A stretch of 64,000 nt of DNA from Nocardioides alkalitolerans DSM 16699 (GTDB lineage Bacteria > Actinomycetota > Actinomycetes > Propionibacteriales > Nocardioidaceae). Below are positions 9,777 to 16,901 of this stretch, piece after piece (position 1 is the stretch's first letter; each line of letters begins with the position of its first letter). The position numbers and the translations under genes were made by a program. The stretch is taken from contig NZ_AUFN01000010.1 in NCBI RefSeq assembly GCF_000426525.1, forward strand, positions 248,001 to 312,000. The letters are read 5' to 3'. Under the pieces are notes generated by a model, which worked only from the letters and a program-made list of their open reading frames with translations, did not search any database and was not told the DNA's origin.

Positions 9777-10058
9777 GTGTGGCCGACGCTGCGCGGCATC
9801 TTCTGGGACGAGCACCAGCTGCACCTCGACGCGACGCTCGGCGGGAAGGACACGTGGGACGAGATCGGCGGTCTCCGCGACGCACTGTGGTCGGCGCCCA
9901 GCGTGCAGGTGAAGGCGCTGTACGACGAGGTCGCCGCCCAGGAGGCCGCCGCGGCACGGGAGGCGAAGGCGCAGGGCCGCACGGAGCCGTCGCTGAAGCA
10001 GAAGGGGTTCGCGCGCGCCCGCCGCCACTTCTCCCATCTGATCGCGATGAAGCCGTGA
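9777..10058 (+). pseudogene. 5'-truncated phage-like protein
   Basis: The frame is open from just after a TAG at 9708-9710 and already reads like protein ('NGVRVYQRPAPAPAKPEPL') before the GTG at 9777. The conserved part therefore starts upstream without a proper start codon. From the GTG it gives 93 residues: 'VWPTLRGIFWDEHQLHLDAT' then a Lys/Ala-rich helix. I do not recognise the family. It overlaps the holin-like gene by 4 nt (GTGA), an arrangement common in phage lysis or tail cassettes. It is probably the 3' remnant of a longer phage gene cut at the left end of the element. Confidence 0.5.
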
Positions 10059-10408
10059 GCGAGCACCGCGCGGACGACCGCGCCCTCGGCATGCTTGAGC
10101 GGGTCGTCCGCGAGCCCACCCTCGTCACCGGCGTCATCGTTACAACGTTCGGGCTCGCCGTCGCCCTCGGCCTGCCGATCACTCCCGAAGTCACCGGCGG
10201 CGTGGTCGGGGTCATCGGCGCCGTGTTCGCACTGCTGCGGCTGCTTCTCGTCCCGGCCGGTGAGGTCGTCGCCCAGCAGAAGCCGGGCAAGGCGCTCCCC
10301 GAGGCCGGCCCGGCGTCCCCGCTGCCGACCGGCACGCCGATCGTCTCCATCGACGCCGAGCACCTCACGACCACGTACCCGGCCGACCCTGACGAGCCGC
10401 CAGCCTGA
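10055..10408 (+). CDS. Holin-like small membrane protein
   Basis: A 117-residue protein with two adjacent hydrophobic stretches, 'LVTGVIVTTFGLAVALGLPI' and 'TGGVVGVIGAVFALLRLLLV', separated by a short turn. A charged hydrophilic tail follows. This topology, and the position after a phage-like gene, match actinophage holins and related lysis proteins. The GTG start overlaps the upstream stop by 4 nt. A strong terminator lies 13 nt downstream. Holin function is an inference from topology only. Confidence 0.6.
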   Translation: MSEHRADDRALGMLERVVREPTLVTGVIVTTFGLAVALGLPITPEVTGGVVGVIGAVFALLRLLLVPAGEVVAQQKPGKALPEAGPASPLPTGTPIVSIDAEHLTTTYPADPDEPPA

Positions 10409-10421
10409 CCTGGCCGTCCCG

Positions 10422-10465
10422 CGAACCGCGCCCCGTCCCCTCACGCAGGGGACGGGGCGGTTTCG
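10422..10465. terminator. Hairpin terminator
   Basis: A long stem: CGAACCGCGCCCCGTCCCC pairs with GGGGACGGGGCGGTTTCG across the loop TCACGCA. It closes the holin-like gene and faces the convergent HTH fragment. Confidence 0.85.
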
Positions 10466-10483
10466 AGCGCGGCCAGAAGGGAC

Positions 10484-10693
10484 TCAGGTGAAGCGGCCGG
10501 CTAGATCTGCTTCAGTCGGCGTCTTCCGTCGCACGGTCTGCCAGGAACGCGCGGACCACGTTGCGCTGGGGCGGATACCTCGCGGGGACCGAGAGACGAG
10601 CCCCTCGCGATGCAGGATGTTCAGGTCGCGGGTCACGGTCTTGGCCGTCTTGCCGACGTACTCCTCGGCGATCCGACCTGACACGACCCTCAC
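10484..10693 (-). CDS. Small HTH-like protein, probably truncated
   Basis: 69 residues from GTG 10693. 'SGRIAEEYVGKTAKTVTRDL' followed by 'NILHREGLVSRSPRGIRP' looks like a winged helix-turn-helix with recognition helix and wing. The same frame reads on upstream ('DPRRQAVRNKVRVV') without a start codon, so the N-terminus is probably lost or the annotated GTG is internal. It could be a relic of an element regulator. It converges on the holin-like gene and is divergent from the first Tat protein gene. Confidence 0.45.
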   Translation of the reverse strand: MRVVSGRIAEEYVGKTAKTVTRDLNILHREGLVSRSPRGIRPSATWSARSWQTVRRKTPTEADLAGRFT

Positions 10694-10776
10694 CTTGTTA
10701 CGGACCGCCTGTCTCCGAGGGTCACGAGCAAGGTTCGCGCACTGGATCGTGTCCTGATGAGTCGGTGCTCGCTCGA

Positions 10777-10808
10777 ATCGTTCGGTAGGGACCTGAACGA
10801 ATTTCCGG
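10777..10808 (+). promoter_or_regulatory. Conserved upstream box, copy 1
   Basis: The 32-nt segment starting ATCGTTCGGTAGG matches 12225-12256 at 26 of 32 positions. In both copies the box ends 43 nt before the conserved GTG codon of a Tat-exported protein gene. It includes the loose inverted repeat TTCGGTAGG...CCTGAACGAA. It is a shared promoter or operator candidate. Confidence 0.55.
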
Positions 10809-10841
10809 ATTTTTCCGCATCACCAGAAGCGACCTGCCAGC

Positions 10842-11345
10842 ATGCCAGTCGTGACCACAATCTCCTCTCGCCGCACGATCTTGCGCACCGCCGCTTGGAC
10901 GACCCCCGCGATCGCTGTAGTCGCGGCAGCACCTGCACACGCCGCCAGCACTCCAAGCCCAGGCGCGCCCCAGCTCGGCGTGCAGGTCATCGGCCCGAGC
11001 AGGTACGCCCAGACTGGCGGCACGTTTTACTCGATGACCATCACCAACACGGGTCCCGTAGACCTCACCGCCGGCGATCTCACCGCGACCGTTCCCGTCC
11101 AGAACGCCGGATACCAGTGGCAGGGCTTCGGCGGCCGCGGCTGGGACTACGGAGTCCCAGCAAGCACAGGCACGTCGCTCAACTTCGCTTACTACTCCAG
11201 CATTCCGGCTGGCGGCAGGTCCGAACTGATCTACGCCATCATCAAGAACTCCGCCCCCGGGCAGACACCCCCACCAACGGCAACGTTCGTGTTCTCGGCC
11301 CCCAACTTCGCCGCAACCCCGGCCGCTCTGTCGATCGTCTACTGA
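10842..11345 (+). CDS. Tat-exported small beta-rich protein 1
   Basis: A 167-residue secreted protein. The N-terminus carries a twin-arginine signal 'SSRRTILRTAAWTTPAIAVV' ending 'AAAPAHA', so cleavage near residue 34 is likely. The mature part is rich in Thr, Gly, Ser and Tyr with alternating strands ('MTITNTGPVDLTAGDL'), suggesting an Ig/CARDB-like beta sandwich; no catalytic motif is seen. It is paralogous to the proteins at 11683-12141 and 12290-12829. All three share the GTGACCAC start region, so GTG 10851 may be the true start rather than ATG 10842. Function is unknown; this is cargo of the tRNA element. Confidence 0.75.
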   Translation: MPVVTTISSRRTILRTAAWTTPAIAVVAAAPAHAASTPSPGAPQLGVQVIGPSRYAQTGGTFYSMTITNTGPVDLTAGDLTATVPVQNAGYQWQGFGGRGWDYGVPASTGTSLNFAYYSSIPAGGRSELIYAIIKNSAPGQTPPPTATFVFSAPNFAATPAALSIVY

Positions 11346-11682
11346 AAGCGGTCGGCCGGGCGCTCCCGCCGTCGACCAGGGCTGCGCCGATATGTCGGCG
11401 TCTGCATCGTCGCCTCACTCGGGAGTTCACCGATGTCAACTCCTCCGCCCCCGCCCGGTCCCACCCCGAGGCCAGAAGGCACGCGTCGCTAGCTGCTCCT
11501 GGGTGGCGTCGCGGGGGACTGCCCGACACATCGGCCGCGCTCGGACCCTACGGGCGAGAGCTCGTGGGGCCCTGAAGAACGCACCACAGACCGCCCCGTC
11601 CCCTTCTTTGGGGGCGGGGCGCTTTCGTGCGGGTAAAGCAACGACCGATCCGCACGCGCCATCGGCAGCGCCCTGCCAGGTC
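11346..11682. other. Spacer between Tat genes 1 and 2
   Basis: No convincing gene. The stretch holds one terminator hairpin (11592-11621). The upstream box found before copies 1 and 3 is absent here. Confidence 0.5.
11592..11621 (+). terminator. Hairpin terminator
   Basis: CGCCCCGTCCCC pairs with GGGGGCGGGGCG and is followed by CTTTCG. It lies about 250 nt after the first Tat gene and just before the second, so it would isolate gene 2 from upstream transcription. Confidence 0.7.
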
Positions 11683-12141
11683 GTGACCACGACGCCCTCC
11701 CGCCGCACAGTCCTCCGCGCTACCGCCTGGACGGCCCCCGCCATCGCCGTCGTCGCAGCGGCACCCGCATACGCCGTCAGTGCCGAGCCGGACACCACTA
11801 TCGGCCTGGCGGCCGCCGGCCCGGACTCTTACCCGTCGATCCGCTATCTCGAGTGGGATGTGACCGTCACCAACCCCACGCCGGACCCCGTCGTCATCAC
11901 CGTCACCTACGAGGTCACGGCCGGACTCCGCGGCGGTGAGACGTGTCGTAACGGCTGGCAGGTTGCTGGCTTTGCTACCTTCAGCCGATCCATGGCGCCC
12001 TATGAGACATCGCCCGGTGGGTCCCTCTACGTCAGCCTGTCGGCCGGCCAGCTTCCGCCCAACAGCACCCTGTCGATGACGATGATCGCAACGGCGCCTG
12101 GCCTCACCACGAAGAGCGCGGTCTACAGCGGCACGATCTAG
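11683..12141 (+). CDS. Tat-exported small beta-rich protein 2
   Basis: 152 residues from GTG 11683; no ATG exists in a suitable place, and the GTG lies in the CCAGGTCGTGACCACGAC context shared by all three paralogs. The Tat signal is 'PSRRTVLRATAWTAPAIAVV' ending 'AAAPAYA'. The mature part ('WDVTVTNPTPDPVVITVTYE') looks like one CARDB/Ig-like domain, with a single Cys in 'GETCRNGW'. Paralogous to 10842-11345 and 12290-12829 mainly in the signal region; the mature parts have diverged strongly. Function unknown. Confidence 0.75.
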   Translation: MTTTPSRRTVLRATAWTAPAIAVVAAAPAYAVSAEPDTTIGLAAAGPDSYPSIRYLEWDVTVTNPTPDPVVITVTYEVTAGLRGGETCRNGWQVAGFATFSRSMAPYETSPGGSLYVSLSAGQLPPNSTLSMTMIATAPGLTTKSAVYSGTI

Positions 12142-12224
12142 GCCCCACAGCCGACGGGCCCCGTCATCCCGCGTGGGTGGCGGGGAAGACTTCAGCTGGT
12201 AGTTGACCGGTCGACAGTCCAGAC

Positions 12225-12256
12225 ATCGTTCGGTAGGCGCCTGAATAAAATTACGG
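12225..12256 (+). promoter_or_regulatory. Conserved upstream box, copy 2
   Basis: Second copy of the 32-nt element starting ATCGTTCGGTAGG. It ends 43 nt before the GTG of the third Tat gene, the same distance as copy 1 before the first gene. The identical spacing suggests a functional promoter or operator rather than chance. Confidence 0.55.
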
Positions 12257-12289
12257 CTTCCTGCACGCGCGCCGCGACGCCCTGGCAGC

Positions 12290-12829
12290 ATGCGGGTCGT
12301 GACCACGACACCCTCCCGCCGTACCGTTCTCCGCGCCACCGCCTGGTCGGTCCCTTCCGTCAGTATCGTCGCGGCCGCGCCCGCGTTCGCCGCCAGCACC
12401 CCGGGACCGACCGGCTTTCGCGTCAACGCTGCCCCCACCCCCGGGCTCTACGCGAACGAGCAAGTCCGGTGGCTAGCGATCGGCGCGCACAACCCCACGA
12501 CCGCTCCCCTCAGCATCACGATCTTCCTCCTGGACACATCCGACCCGGTGCCCTGGGAAGTCGCCCCGAAGTCGTGGACCTGGGGAGGCTACGACGGATC
12601 GAGCTTCTTCCTGACCGCGACCGTGGCGCCACTGTCTGACTCCACCACCTTCGACTTCGGCTGGCACTCAGCGGCTGGGATGGCCAGGGACGTCACCTTG
12701 ACCGCGACCGCGGCGGGCCAAGATCCCGCCACGTCCGTCATCTCGTTGCGTTTCGACCAGCCCCTCCCGGCCGCACGGAGGGCCGCCCCCACCGACCAGC
12801 CCACCCGATCACCGCTGCTCGACCACTGA
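12290..12829 (+). CDS. Tat-exported small beta-rich protein 3
   Basis: 179 residues with Tat signal 'PSRRTVLRATAWSVPSVSIV' ending 'AAAPAFA'. The mature domain has several strand-like stretches ('SITIFLLDTSDPVPW', 'STTFDFGWHS') and a Pro/Arg-rich tail. It is the third tandem paralog, preceded by conserved box copy 2. The ATG start has no clear ribosome site; GTG 12299 is conserved among the paralogs and is an alternative. Function is unknown. The stop lies 2 nt before the convergent small gene at 12832. Confidence 0.75.
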   Translation: MRVVTTTPSRRTVLRATAWSVPSVSIVAAAPAFAASTPGPTGFRVNAAPTPGLYANEQVRWLAIGAHNPTTAPLSITIFLLDTSDPVPWEVAPKSWTWGGYDGSSFFLTATVAPLSDSTTFDFGWHSAAGMARDVTLTATAAGQDPATSVISLRFDQPLPAARRAAPTDQPTRSPLLDH

Positions 12830-12831
12830 CA

Positions 12832-13059
12832 TCACCCCGCAGCCGACAGCGGTCGGGGGCTCACCGGCCGGATGTTCGCTGCGTCGACCCATGAGTGCGT
12901 CAGCGTTGGCTCCTCGCCCTCGCGCGGCAGGTCGGCCCGCACCACCCAGCCCTGCCAGAAGAAGTTGCCGCGGCCGCCGCGGTCGTAGCGACGCCACATG
13001 ACGAGGAGGCCGGGCTGTCGATGGTCGCCGTCCCAGCGACCCGTGACGTCGACCCACAC
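12832..13059 (-). CDS. Small Trp-rich mobile-element protein
   Basis: 75 residues from GTG 13059, beginning VWVDVTGRWDGDHRQPG and containing 'GWVVRADLP' and 'WVDAANIRPV'. It resembles the 83-residue protein at 43164-43415 of the other element ('HVWV', a 'PG/WQ-x-LV-x-W' middle and a 'WV-x-A...PV/I' end), so it appears to be a small accessory family travelling with integrative elements. Upstream its frame runs directly into the integrase relic, so the original start may have been lost by deletion. Function unknown. Confidence 0.55.
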   Translation of the reverse strand: MWVDVTGRWDGDHRQPGLLVMWRRYDRGGRGNFFWQGWVVRADLPREGEEPTLTHSWVDAANIRPVSPRPLSAAG

Positions 13060-13104
13060 GTGCCTCGGTTGCGCGAGCCTGGTGGTGTCGGTGGCGATGC
13101 GGCC

Positions 13105-13696
13105 GCGGCCGGGGCGGTGGCCAGCTGGAGCAGCAGGGTGCGGGCGTCGGCGGAGTCGAGGGACGGGACGCGGGCGACGGCCTTCTTCGGTGCGCCCACG
13201 AGGGTGGCGACGTTGCGGCTGGTGCGCCCGTCGCGGACGGCGTCGGTGAGGGCCTCGGCGAGGACCCGGTGGGCGCCGAGCGCGGTGGTGGTGGAGAGCC
13301 CGAGGGTGCCGGTGACGTGGTCGTGCATGCGGGTGACGTGGGCCGGGGTGAGCCGGTCGAGCTTGTACCGGCCGAGGTGGGCTTGAGGTACAGCTCGACC
13401 TTCGACTGGTAGCTGGGGAACGTGGAGACCTTGAGGCGCTTCCGGGACCGCTGGAGCTAGATGTCGAGCGGTCACTGCGACACGGTCGGCTGACTGGTCG
13501 GCAGGTCGCCGGCTCGCTCGAACTCGCTGCGGAGGTCGCGGAGCGCGGCGACGACGTCGGCGTTCTTCTTGCGAGCGATGACCTTGCGCCGGCGGGCGCC
13601 GGGTTCGGAGGGTTGCTCGAGCAAGCACACCCACATGCCGTCACTGGCTCGCTGGTAGATGGTGCCGGAGCCCTTGGCGCGCTTGTTCTTCGCCAC
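13105..13696 (-). pseudogene. Tyrosine integrase remnant
   Basis: The N-terminus from GTG 13696 reads 'VAKNKRAKGSGTIYQRASDG' and 'KKNADVVAALRDLRSEFE', a typical arm-binding domain of actinobacterial integrases, then stops at 13472. In another frame the core-binding domain continues with 'RYKLDRLTPAHVTRMHDH' and 'GLSTTTALGAHRVLAEALTD', up to about 13105. The catalytic domain with its R-H-R-Y residues is missing, and the frame meets the next small gene. So there is at least one frameshift or stop plus a large internal deletion. Its position next to the right tRNA repeat identifies it as the integrase of this element. Confidence 0.82.
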
Positions 13697-13842
13697 CGTC
13701 AGGAAGTGTAGACGCAACGGGCCTGCCGCTGTAGCCATTGGTTCAGCCCTTGCCATGCGTTCCCGGTAGGCGTCGTGACCGAATGACAACGCTCTGACCT
13801 GGGGGTTCTAGGGATTCATTGCAATTCATACCCCAAGATACT

Positions 13843-13891
13843 AGGACTCATCATCCTTGGGTCGCGGGTTCGAGCCCCACCCGCCCTACCA
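13843..13891 (+). repeat. attR: copy of tRNA 3' half
   Basis: 49 nt matching 9562-9610 with two differences, including the encoded CCA. No tRNA 5' half precedes it, so it is not a functional tRNA gene. Confidence 0.85.
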
Positions 13892-14019
13892 GCCTCGACC
13901 TGCACTCCCTAGGTCCTCGCGATAGTGCCCGGACCAGGCCAGGGAGCAACGAGGGAGCAACGCCTCGCGCTCCGGGCGAGCGAGGGAACCGAACCGGTGG
14001 GTGTCGACGTCTGAGGAGC

Positions 14020-14358
14020 ATGAGGCTCCGCGCACTGCCTGCTGCCCTGGCCACCCTGCTGACCGTGGTCGCGCTCACGGGGTGCGGCTCCGACCAGCCC
14101 GCGGACGGCACCGGACCACCGCCGAGCCCGGCGCCCGCCGCCACGTCGACGCCGGCCACCACGCCGGCCACCACGGTGGTGCCCGCGTTCACGCTGGGCA
14201 CCTCGGTCGACACCGTGGTCGTCATGCTCGAGCAGGCCGGCCTCGTCGCCGAGGTCCCCGACGTCGACGACCCGCACTACGCCGTCGCCACCGATCCCGC
14301 GGCCGGGGTCGAGGTGCCCATCGGCACGACGGTGTCCGTGCTCGTCGGCGACGGCTGA
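14020..14358 (+). CDS. Lipoprotein with PASTA-like domain
   Basis: 112 residues. The N-terminus is a lipoprotein signal with lipobox 'LTGCG' (Cys about residue 22), followed by a Pro/Thr/Ala linker. The second half, 'LGTSVDTVVVMLEQAGLVAEV' to 'PAAGVEVPIGTTVSVLVGDG', has the spacing of a PASTA domain ('A..ll...gl......d....v..G..V.v.vs'), which binds muropeptides or beta-lactams in serine kinases and PBPs. It is probably anchored outside the membrane. GAGGAG lies very close to the ATG, so the start is moderately sure. It is the first host gene after the tRNA element. Confidence 0.7.
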   Translation: MRLRALPAALATLLTVVALTGCGSDQPADGTGPPPSPAPAATSTPATTPATTVVPAFTLGTSVDTVVVMLEQAGLVAEVPDVDDPHYAVATDPAAGVEVPIGTTVSVLVGDG

Positions 14359-14383
14359 CCGGGCTCCGTGGCCACCGCGCCCC

Positions 14384-15424
14384 TCACGCCCCGAGCGTCG
14401 CCTCGACCATGTGCGCCTGGTCGACGGGCACGAACCCGAAGGCCCGGTTCACGGCCTGCATCGGGGCGTTCGTCGACGCGACCCAGGTGTGCAGCAGGCG
14501 GCGTTCGGGGTGGTCGTCGGCGATCATCTCGAGCGTCGTGAGCTTGAGCAGCGTGCCGAGCTTGTGCCCGCGGTGGTCGGGCATGACGAGCGTGTCGCCC
14601 TGGTAGGCGATGTCGTCGGTGCGGTCGAGCAGCACCGACGAGTAGCCGGCCATCTCGCCGTCGCTGGTGCGCCGCACGGCGGCGACCAGCGCGACGTACG
14701 ACGCCCGCAGCCGCTCCTCGGAGGCCCGCAGCCGCTCGACGGTCATCGGCGTCGGGGCCACGGCGGACTCGCCCCGCGGCACGTCCTCGCCCATCTGCGT
14801 GCGCAGGCGGCAGTAGGCCTCGACCAGCTCGTCCGGGCAGGCATCGACCCAGCTGACGACCTCGTAGCCCGCGGCCGCCGTCTCGGTCAGGGTGAGCAGC
14901 CGATCCGCGTGGCCCTCGGGGACCGGCAGGGCCAGCACGAGGTGGTCCTCGACGTGCACCGTCCGCAGCCCCACCGCTCCCGCGAAGGCCAGCCCCGCCG
15001 GCGACTCCTCCCCCGCCCCGACGGTGAGCTCGCCGGTCACCGTGGTGCGGCCGAGCTCCGCCGTGCGCCGGAGCACCTCCGCCCAGACGATGCGCCCGAA
15101 CCCGGCGCGGCGCCGGGCGGGGTGCACGTGGATCTCGGCCTCCACCACGTGGTCGTTGCCCTCGAGCGGCCACGACAGCTCCGCCGTGCCCACGAGGGCG
15201 CCGCCGGCGGCGGGGTCGGCGTCGTACGCGGCGAGCAGCTGGAGCCCGTGGTACTCGCTCGGCGTCCGGGCCGTGGCGACCAGTGCGTCGTACGTGCGGT
15301 GCGGCGCCTCCGTGTCGCGCTCGGTGAGCGAGGCGTGCTCGAGCTCCCACCAAGCGCGCAGGGCGGCGTCGTCGTGGACGTCGAGGGGCACGACGTGGCA
15401 GTCGGCGGCTTCGGTGGTCGTCAT
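14384..15424 (-). CDS. GNAT family acetyltransferase (two-domain)
   Basis: A 346-residue protein of the large actinobacterial GNAT type with two tandem acetyltransferase-like halves. The N-terminal half contains 'VEAEIHVHPARRRAGFGRIV'; the C-terminal half contains 'QGDTLVMPDHRGHKLGTLLK' and 'THVWVAS'-like 'LHTWVASTNAPMQAVNRAFGF', the acetyl-CoA site. Such proteins acetylate small molecules or resistance substrates; the target is unknown here. ATG 15424 is chosen because the conserved part starts at once and the longer reading only adds a Pro/Arg-rich tail. It converges with the lipoprotein gene at 14020. Confidence 0.82.
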   Translation of the reverse strand: MTTTEAADCHVVPLDVHDDAALRAWWELEHASLTERDTEAPHRTYDALVATARTPSEYHGLQLLAAYDADPAAGGALVGTAELSWPLEGNDHVVEAEIHVHPARRRAGFGRIVWAEVLRRTAELGRTTVTGELTVGAGEESPAGLAFAGAVGLRTVHVEDHLVLALPVPEGHADRLLTLTETAAAGYEVVSWVDACPDELVEAYCRLRTQMGEDVPRGESAVAPTPMTVERLRASEERLRASYVALVAAVRRTSDGEMAGYSSVLLDRTDDIAYQGDTLVMPDHRGHKLGTLLKLTTLEMIADDHPERRLLHTWVASTNAPMQAVNRAFGFVPVDQAHMVEATLGA

Positions 15425-15505
15425 GCCGTCCACCCCACCAGCACGACCCCGCGGGGGCAAGCCGTTTCCGGCCGAACCGCCCGAGCGCGGCCCCCGACCG
15501 CGGCG

Positions 15506-15820
15506 TCAGTGCAGGAACTTCAGGCCGGCGACGCAGGCGACGATGCCGGTGAGCAGCAGCAGGCGGACGACGGTGACGGGCTCCTCGCCCGTGACCATCG
15601 CGTAGGCGACGGTGAGGGTGGCGCCGACGCCGACCCACACGGCGTACGCCGTACCCGTCGGCAGCTCGCGCATCGCGTAGGCGAGGCCCGCCATGCTGGC
15701 GACGACGCTGACGCCGAAGACGACGGTGGGAGTGAGGCGGGTGAACCCCTCGGAGCGGCCGAGGGCGGTGGCCCAGACGGCCTCGAGCACACCGGAGACG
15801 AGCAGGACGATCCAGGACAT
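15506..15820 (-). CDS. gdx: Guanidinium exporter Gdx (SugE, SMR family)
   Basis: A 104-residue small multidrug resistance protein with four membrane helices. The first helix carries the essential glutamate (Glu13 in 'LVSGVLEAVWATALGRSEGF'), and 'LPTGTAYAVWVGVGA' in helix 3 is the SMR signature. The SugE/Gdx branch exports guanidinium in exchange for protons. The assignment is strongly supported by a guanidine-III riboswitch in the leader (15838-15880). GAGAGG lies about 9 nt before the ATG, within reach of the riboswitch. It is a single gene next to tRNA-Asn. Confidence 0.93.
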   Translation of the reverse strand: MSWIVLLVSGVLEAVWATALGRSEGFTRLTPTVVFGVSVVASMAGLAYAMRELPTGTAYAVWVGVGATLTVAYAMVTGEEPVTVVRLLLLTGIVACVAGLKFLH

Positions 15821-15837
15821 GGCGACGACAACCTCTC

Positions 15838-15880
15838 GCCAGTCTTGTCGCGTGCCGGGTACTGGGTGCCCTCGTCCGGG
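15838..15880 (-). promoter_or_regulatory. Guanidine-III riboswitch (ykkC-III)
   Basis: Read on the minus strand, CCGGACGAGG, then TACCCGG, then ACAAGACTGG occur in order with short spacers. These are the conserved blocks of the ykkC-III pseudoknot as I recall it from the Thermobifida fusca structure. The aptamer ends about 18 nt before the gdx start, so guanidine binding probably frees the ribosome site. The match is by eye; a covariance-model search would be decisive. Confidence 0.88.
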
Positions 15881-15980
15881 AGCCGCTCAGCGGCTCTGCC
15901 CACGAGGCTCTCACACCGGGCACCCCCCGGCAACGTCAGAGGGCCTGCCCCGCGTCTCCGCAGGTCAGGCCCTCTTCTTG

Positions 15981-16053
15981 CTCCCCCGACTGGACTCGAA
16001 CCAGTAACCCTTCGATTAACAGTCGAATGCTCTGCCAATTGAGCTACGGGGGA
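15981..16053 (-). tRNA. tRNA-Asn (GUU)
   Basis: A 73-nt cloverleaf on the minus strand: acceptor TCCCCCG/CGGGGGA, D-arm GCTC/GAGC, anticodon loop CTGTTAA giving GUU, T-arm CTGG-TTCGAGT-CCAG and discriminator G. The CCA is not encoded. It lies between gdx and the PIG-L deacetylase gene. Confidence 0.95.
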
Positions 16054-16112
16054 TCGCTCTCGCAGCCCGCACAGGCTAGCAAGGAGTCCCCGCGCGTGCG
16101 AATCGGGATGCC

Positions 16113-16901
16113 ATGCTGGTCGGCATGACCGAGACCGGCCCAGAATCGGCCCCCCGCACCCCCGCTCCGACCCCTCTGACGCCCCTCGCGGAGGACTGGG
16201 AACGGGGCCTCGCGATCGTCGCCCACCCCGACGACCTCGAGTTCGGGGCAGCCGCCGCGATCGCCCGCTGGACCGCCCAGGGCAAGCAGATCACCTACGT
16301 GATGGTGACGAGCGGCGAGGCCGGCATCGACGGGCTCGCCCCCGACCGCTGCCGCGAGGTCCGGGAGGCGGAGCAGGTAGCCAGCGCGCGGGTGGTCGGC
16401 GTCGACGAGGTCGAGTTCCTCGGACTGCCCGACGGCGTCCTCGAGTACGGCGTGCCCCTGCGCCGCACGCTCGCCGAGGTCGTCCGCCGTCACCGCCCGG
16501 AGATCGTCGTCACCGGCAACTTCCGCGACACCTGGGGCGGCCGCAACCTCAACCAGGCCGACCACATCGCCGTCGGGCGCGCCGTCGTCGACGCGGTGCG
16601 CGACGCGGGCAACCGCTGGGTCTTCGCCGAGCAGCTCACCGACGGCCTCGAGCCGTGGGGCGGCGTGCGCGAGGTCTGGGCGAGCGGCTCCCCGGAGGCC
16701 GAGCACGGCGTCGACACGACCGCCACCTTCGCGGCGGGCGTGGCCTCGCTCGAGGCCCACCGCGCCTACATCGACGGCCTCGGCTGGGCGGACTTCGACC
16801 CCGCCGAGTTCCTCGAGGGCGGGTCGCGGCAGGCGGGGCAGCGGCTCGGCACGACGTACGGCGCCGCGTTCGAGGTCTACCCGATGGGCTGGGGCGAGTG
16901 A
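16113..16901 (+). CDS. PIG-L/LmbE family deacetylase
   Basis: A 262-residue zinc-dependent N-deacetylase. The metal motif 'AHPDDLEFG' is at about residue 37, and 'TSGEAGIDG' follows as the second active-site loop; 'HIAVGRAVVDAVRDAGNRW' carries the third metal ligand. The family includes MshB and Mca of mycothiol metabolism and other GlcNAc deacetylases; this shorter type is usually of unknown substrate. ATG 16113 has GGGA 4 nt upstream; ATG 16125 in the same frame is an alternative. Its stop overlaps the start of the next gene by 4 nt, so it is coupled to an alpha/beta hydrolase. Confidence 0.88.
   Translation: MLVGMTETGPESAPRTPAPTPLTPLAEDWERGLAIVAHPDDLEFGAAAAIARWTAQGKQITYVMVTSGEAGIDGLAPDRCREVREAEQVASARVVGVDEVEFLGLPDGVLEYGVPLRRTLAEVVRRHRPEIVVTGNFRDTWGGRNLNQADHIAVGRAVVDAVRDAGNRWVFAEQLTDGLEPWGGVREVWASGSPEAEHGVDTTATFAAGVASLEAHRAYIDGLGWADFDPAEFLEGGSRQAGQRLGTTYGAAFEVYPMGWGE

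Larger units (their letters stand above)
9562..13891. mobile_element. Decayed 4.3-kb tRNA-integrated element
   Basis: The segment between the 3' half of the CAU tRNA (9562-9610) and a 49-nt copy of it (13843-13891) holds a degraded tyrosine integrase next to the right end, phage-like fragments at the left, and three tandem Tat-exported paralogs as cargo. No replication or packaging genes remain. Because the integrase has lost its catalytic domain, the element should be immobile. The limits are taken from the direct repeats. Confidence 0.82.

Noticed and set aside
13843..13891. Possible second tRNA gene
   Set aside because: Only the 3' half (anticodon stem to CCA) is present; no D-arm or 5' acceptor strand precedes it. 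It is an attachment-site copy.
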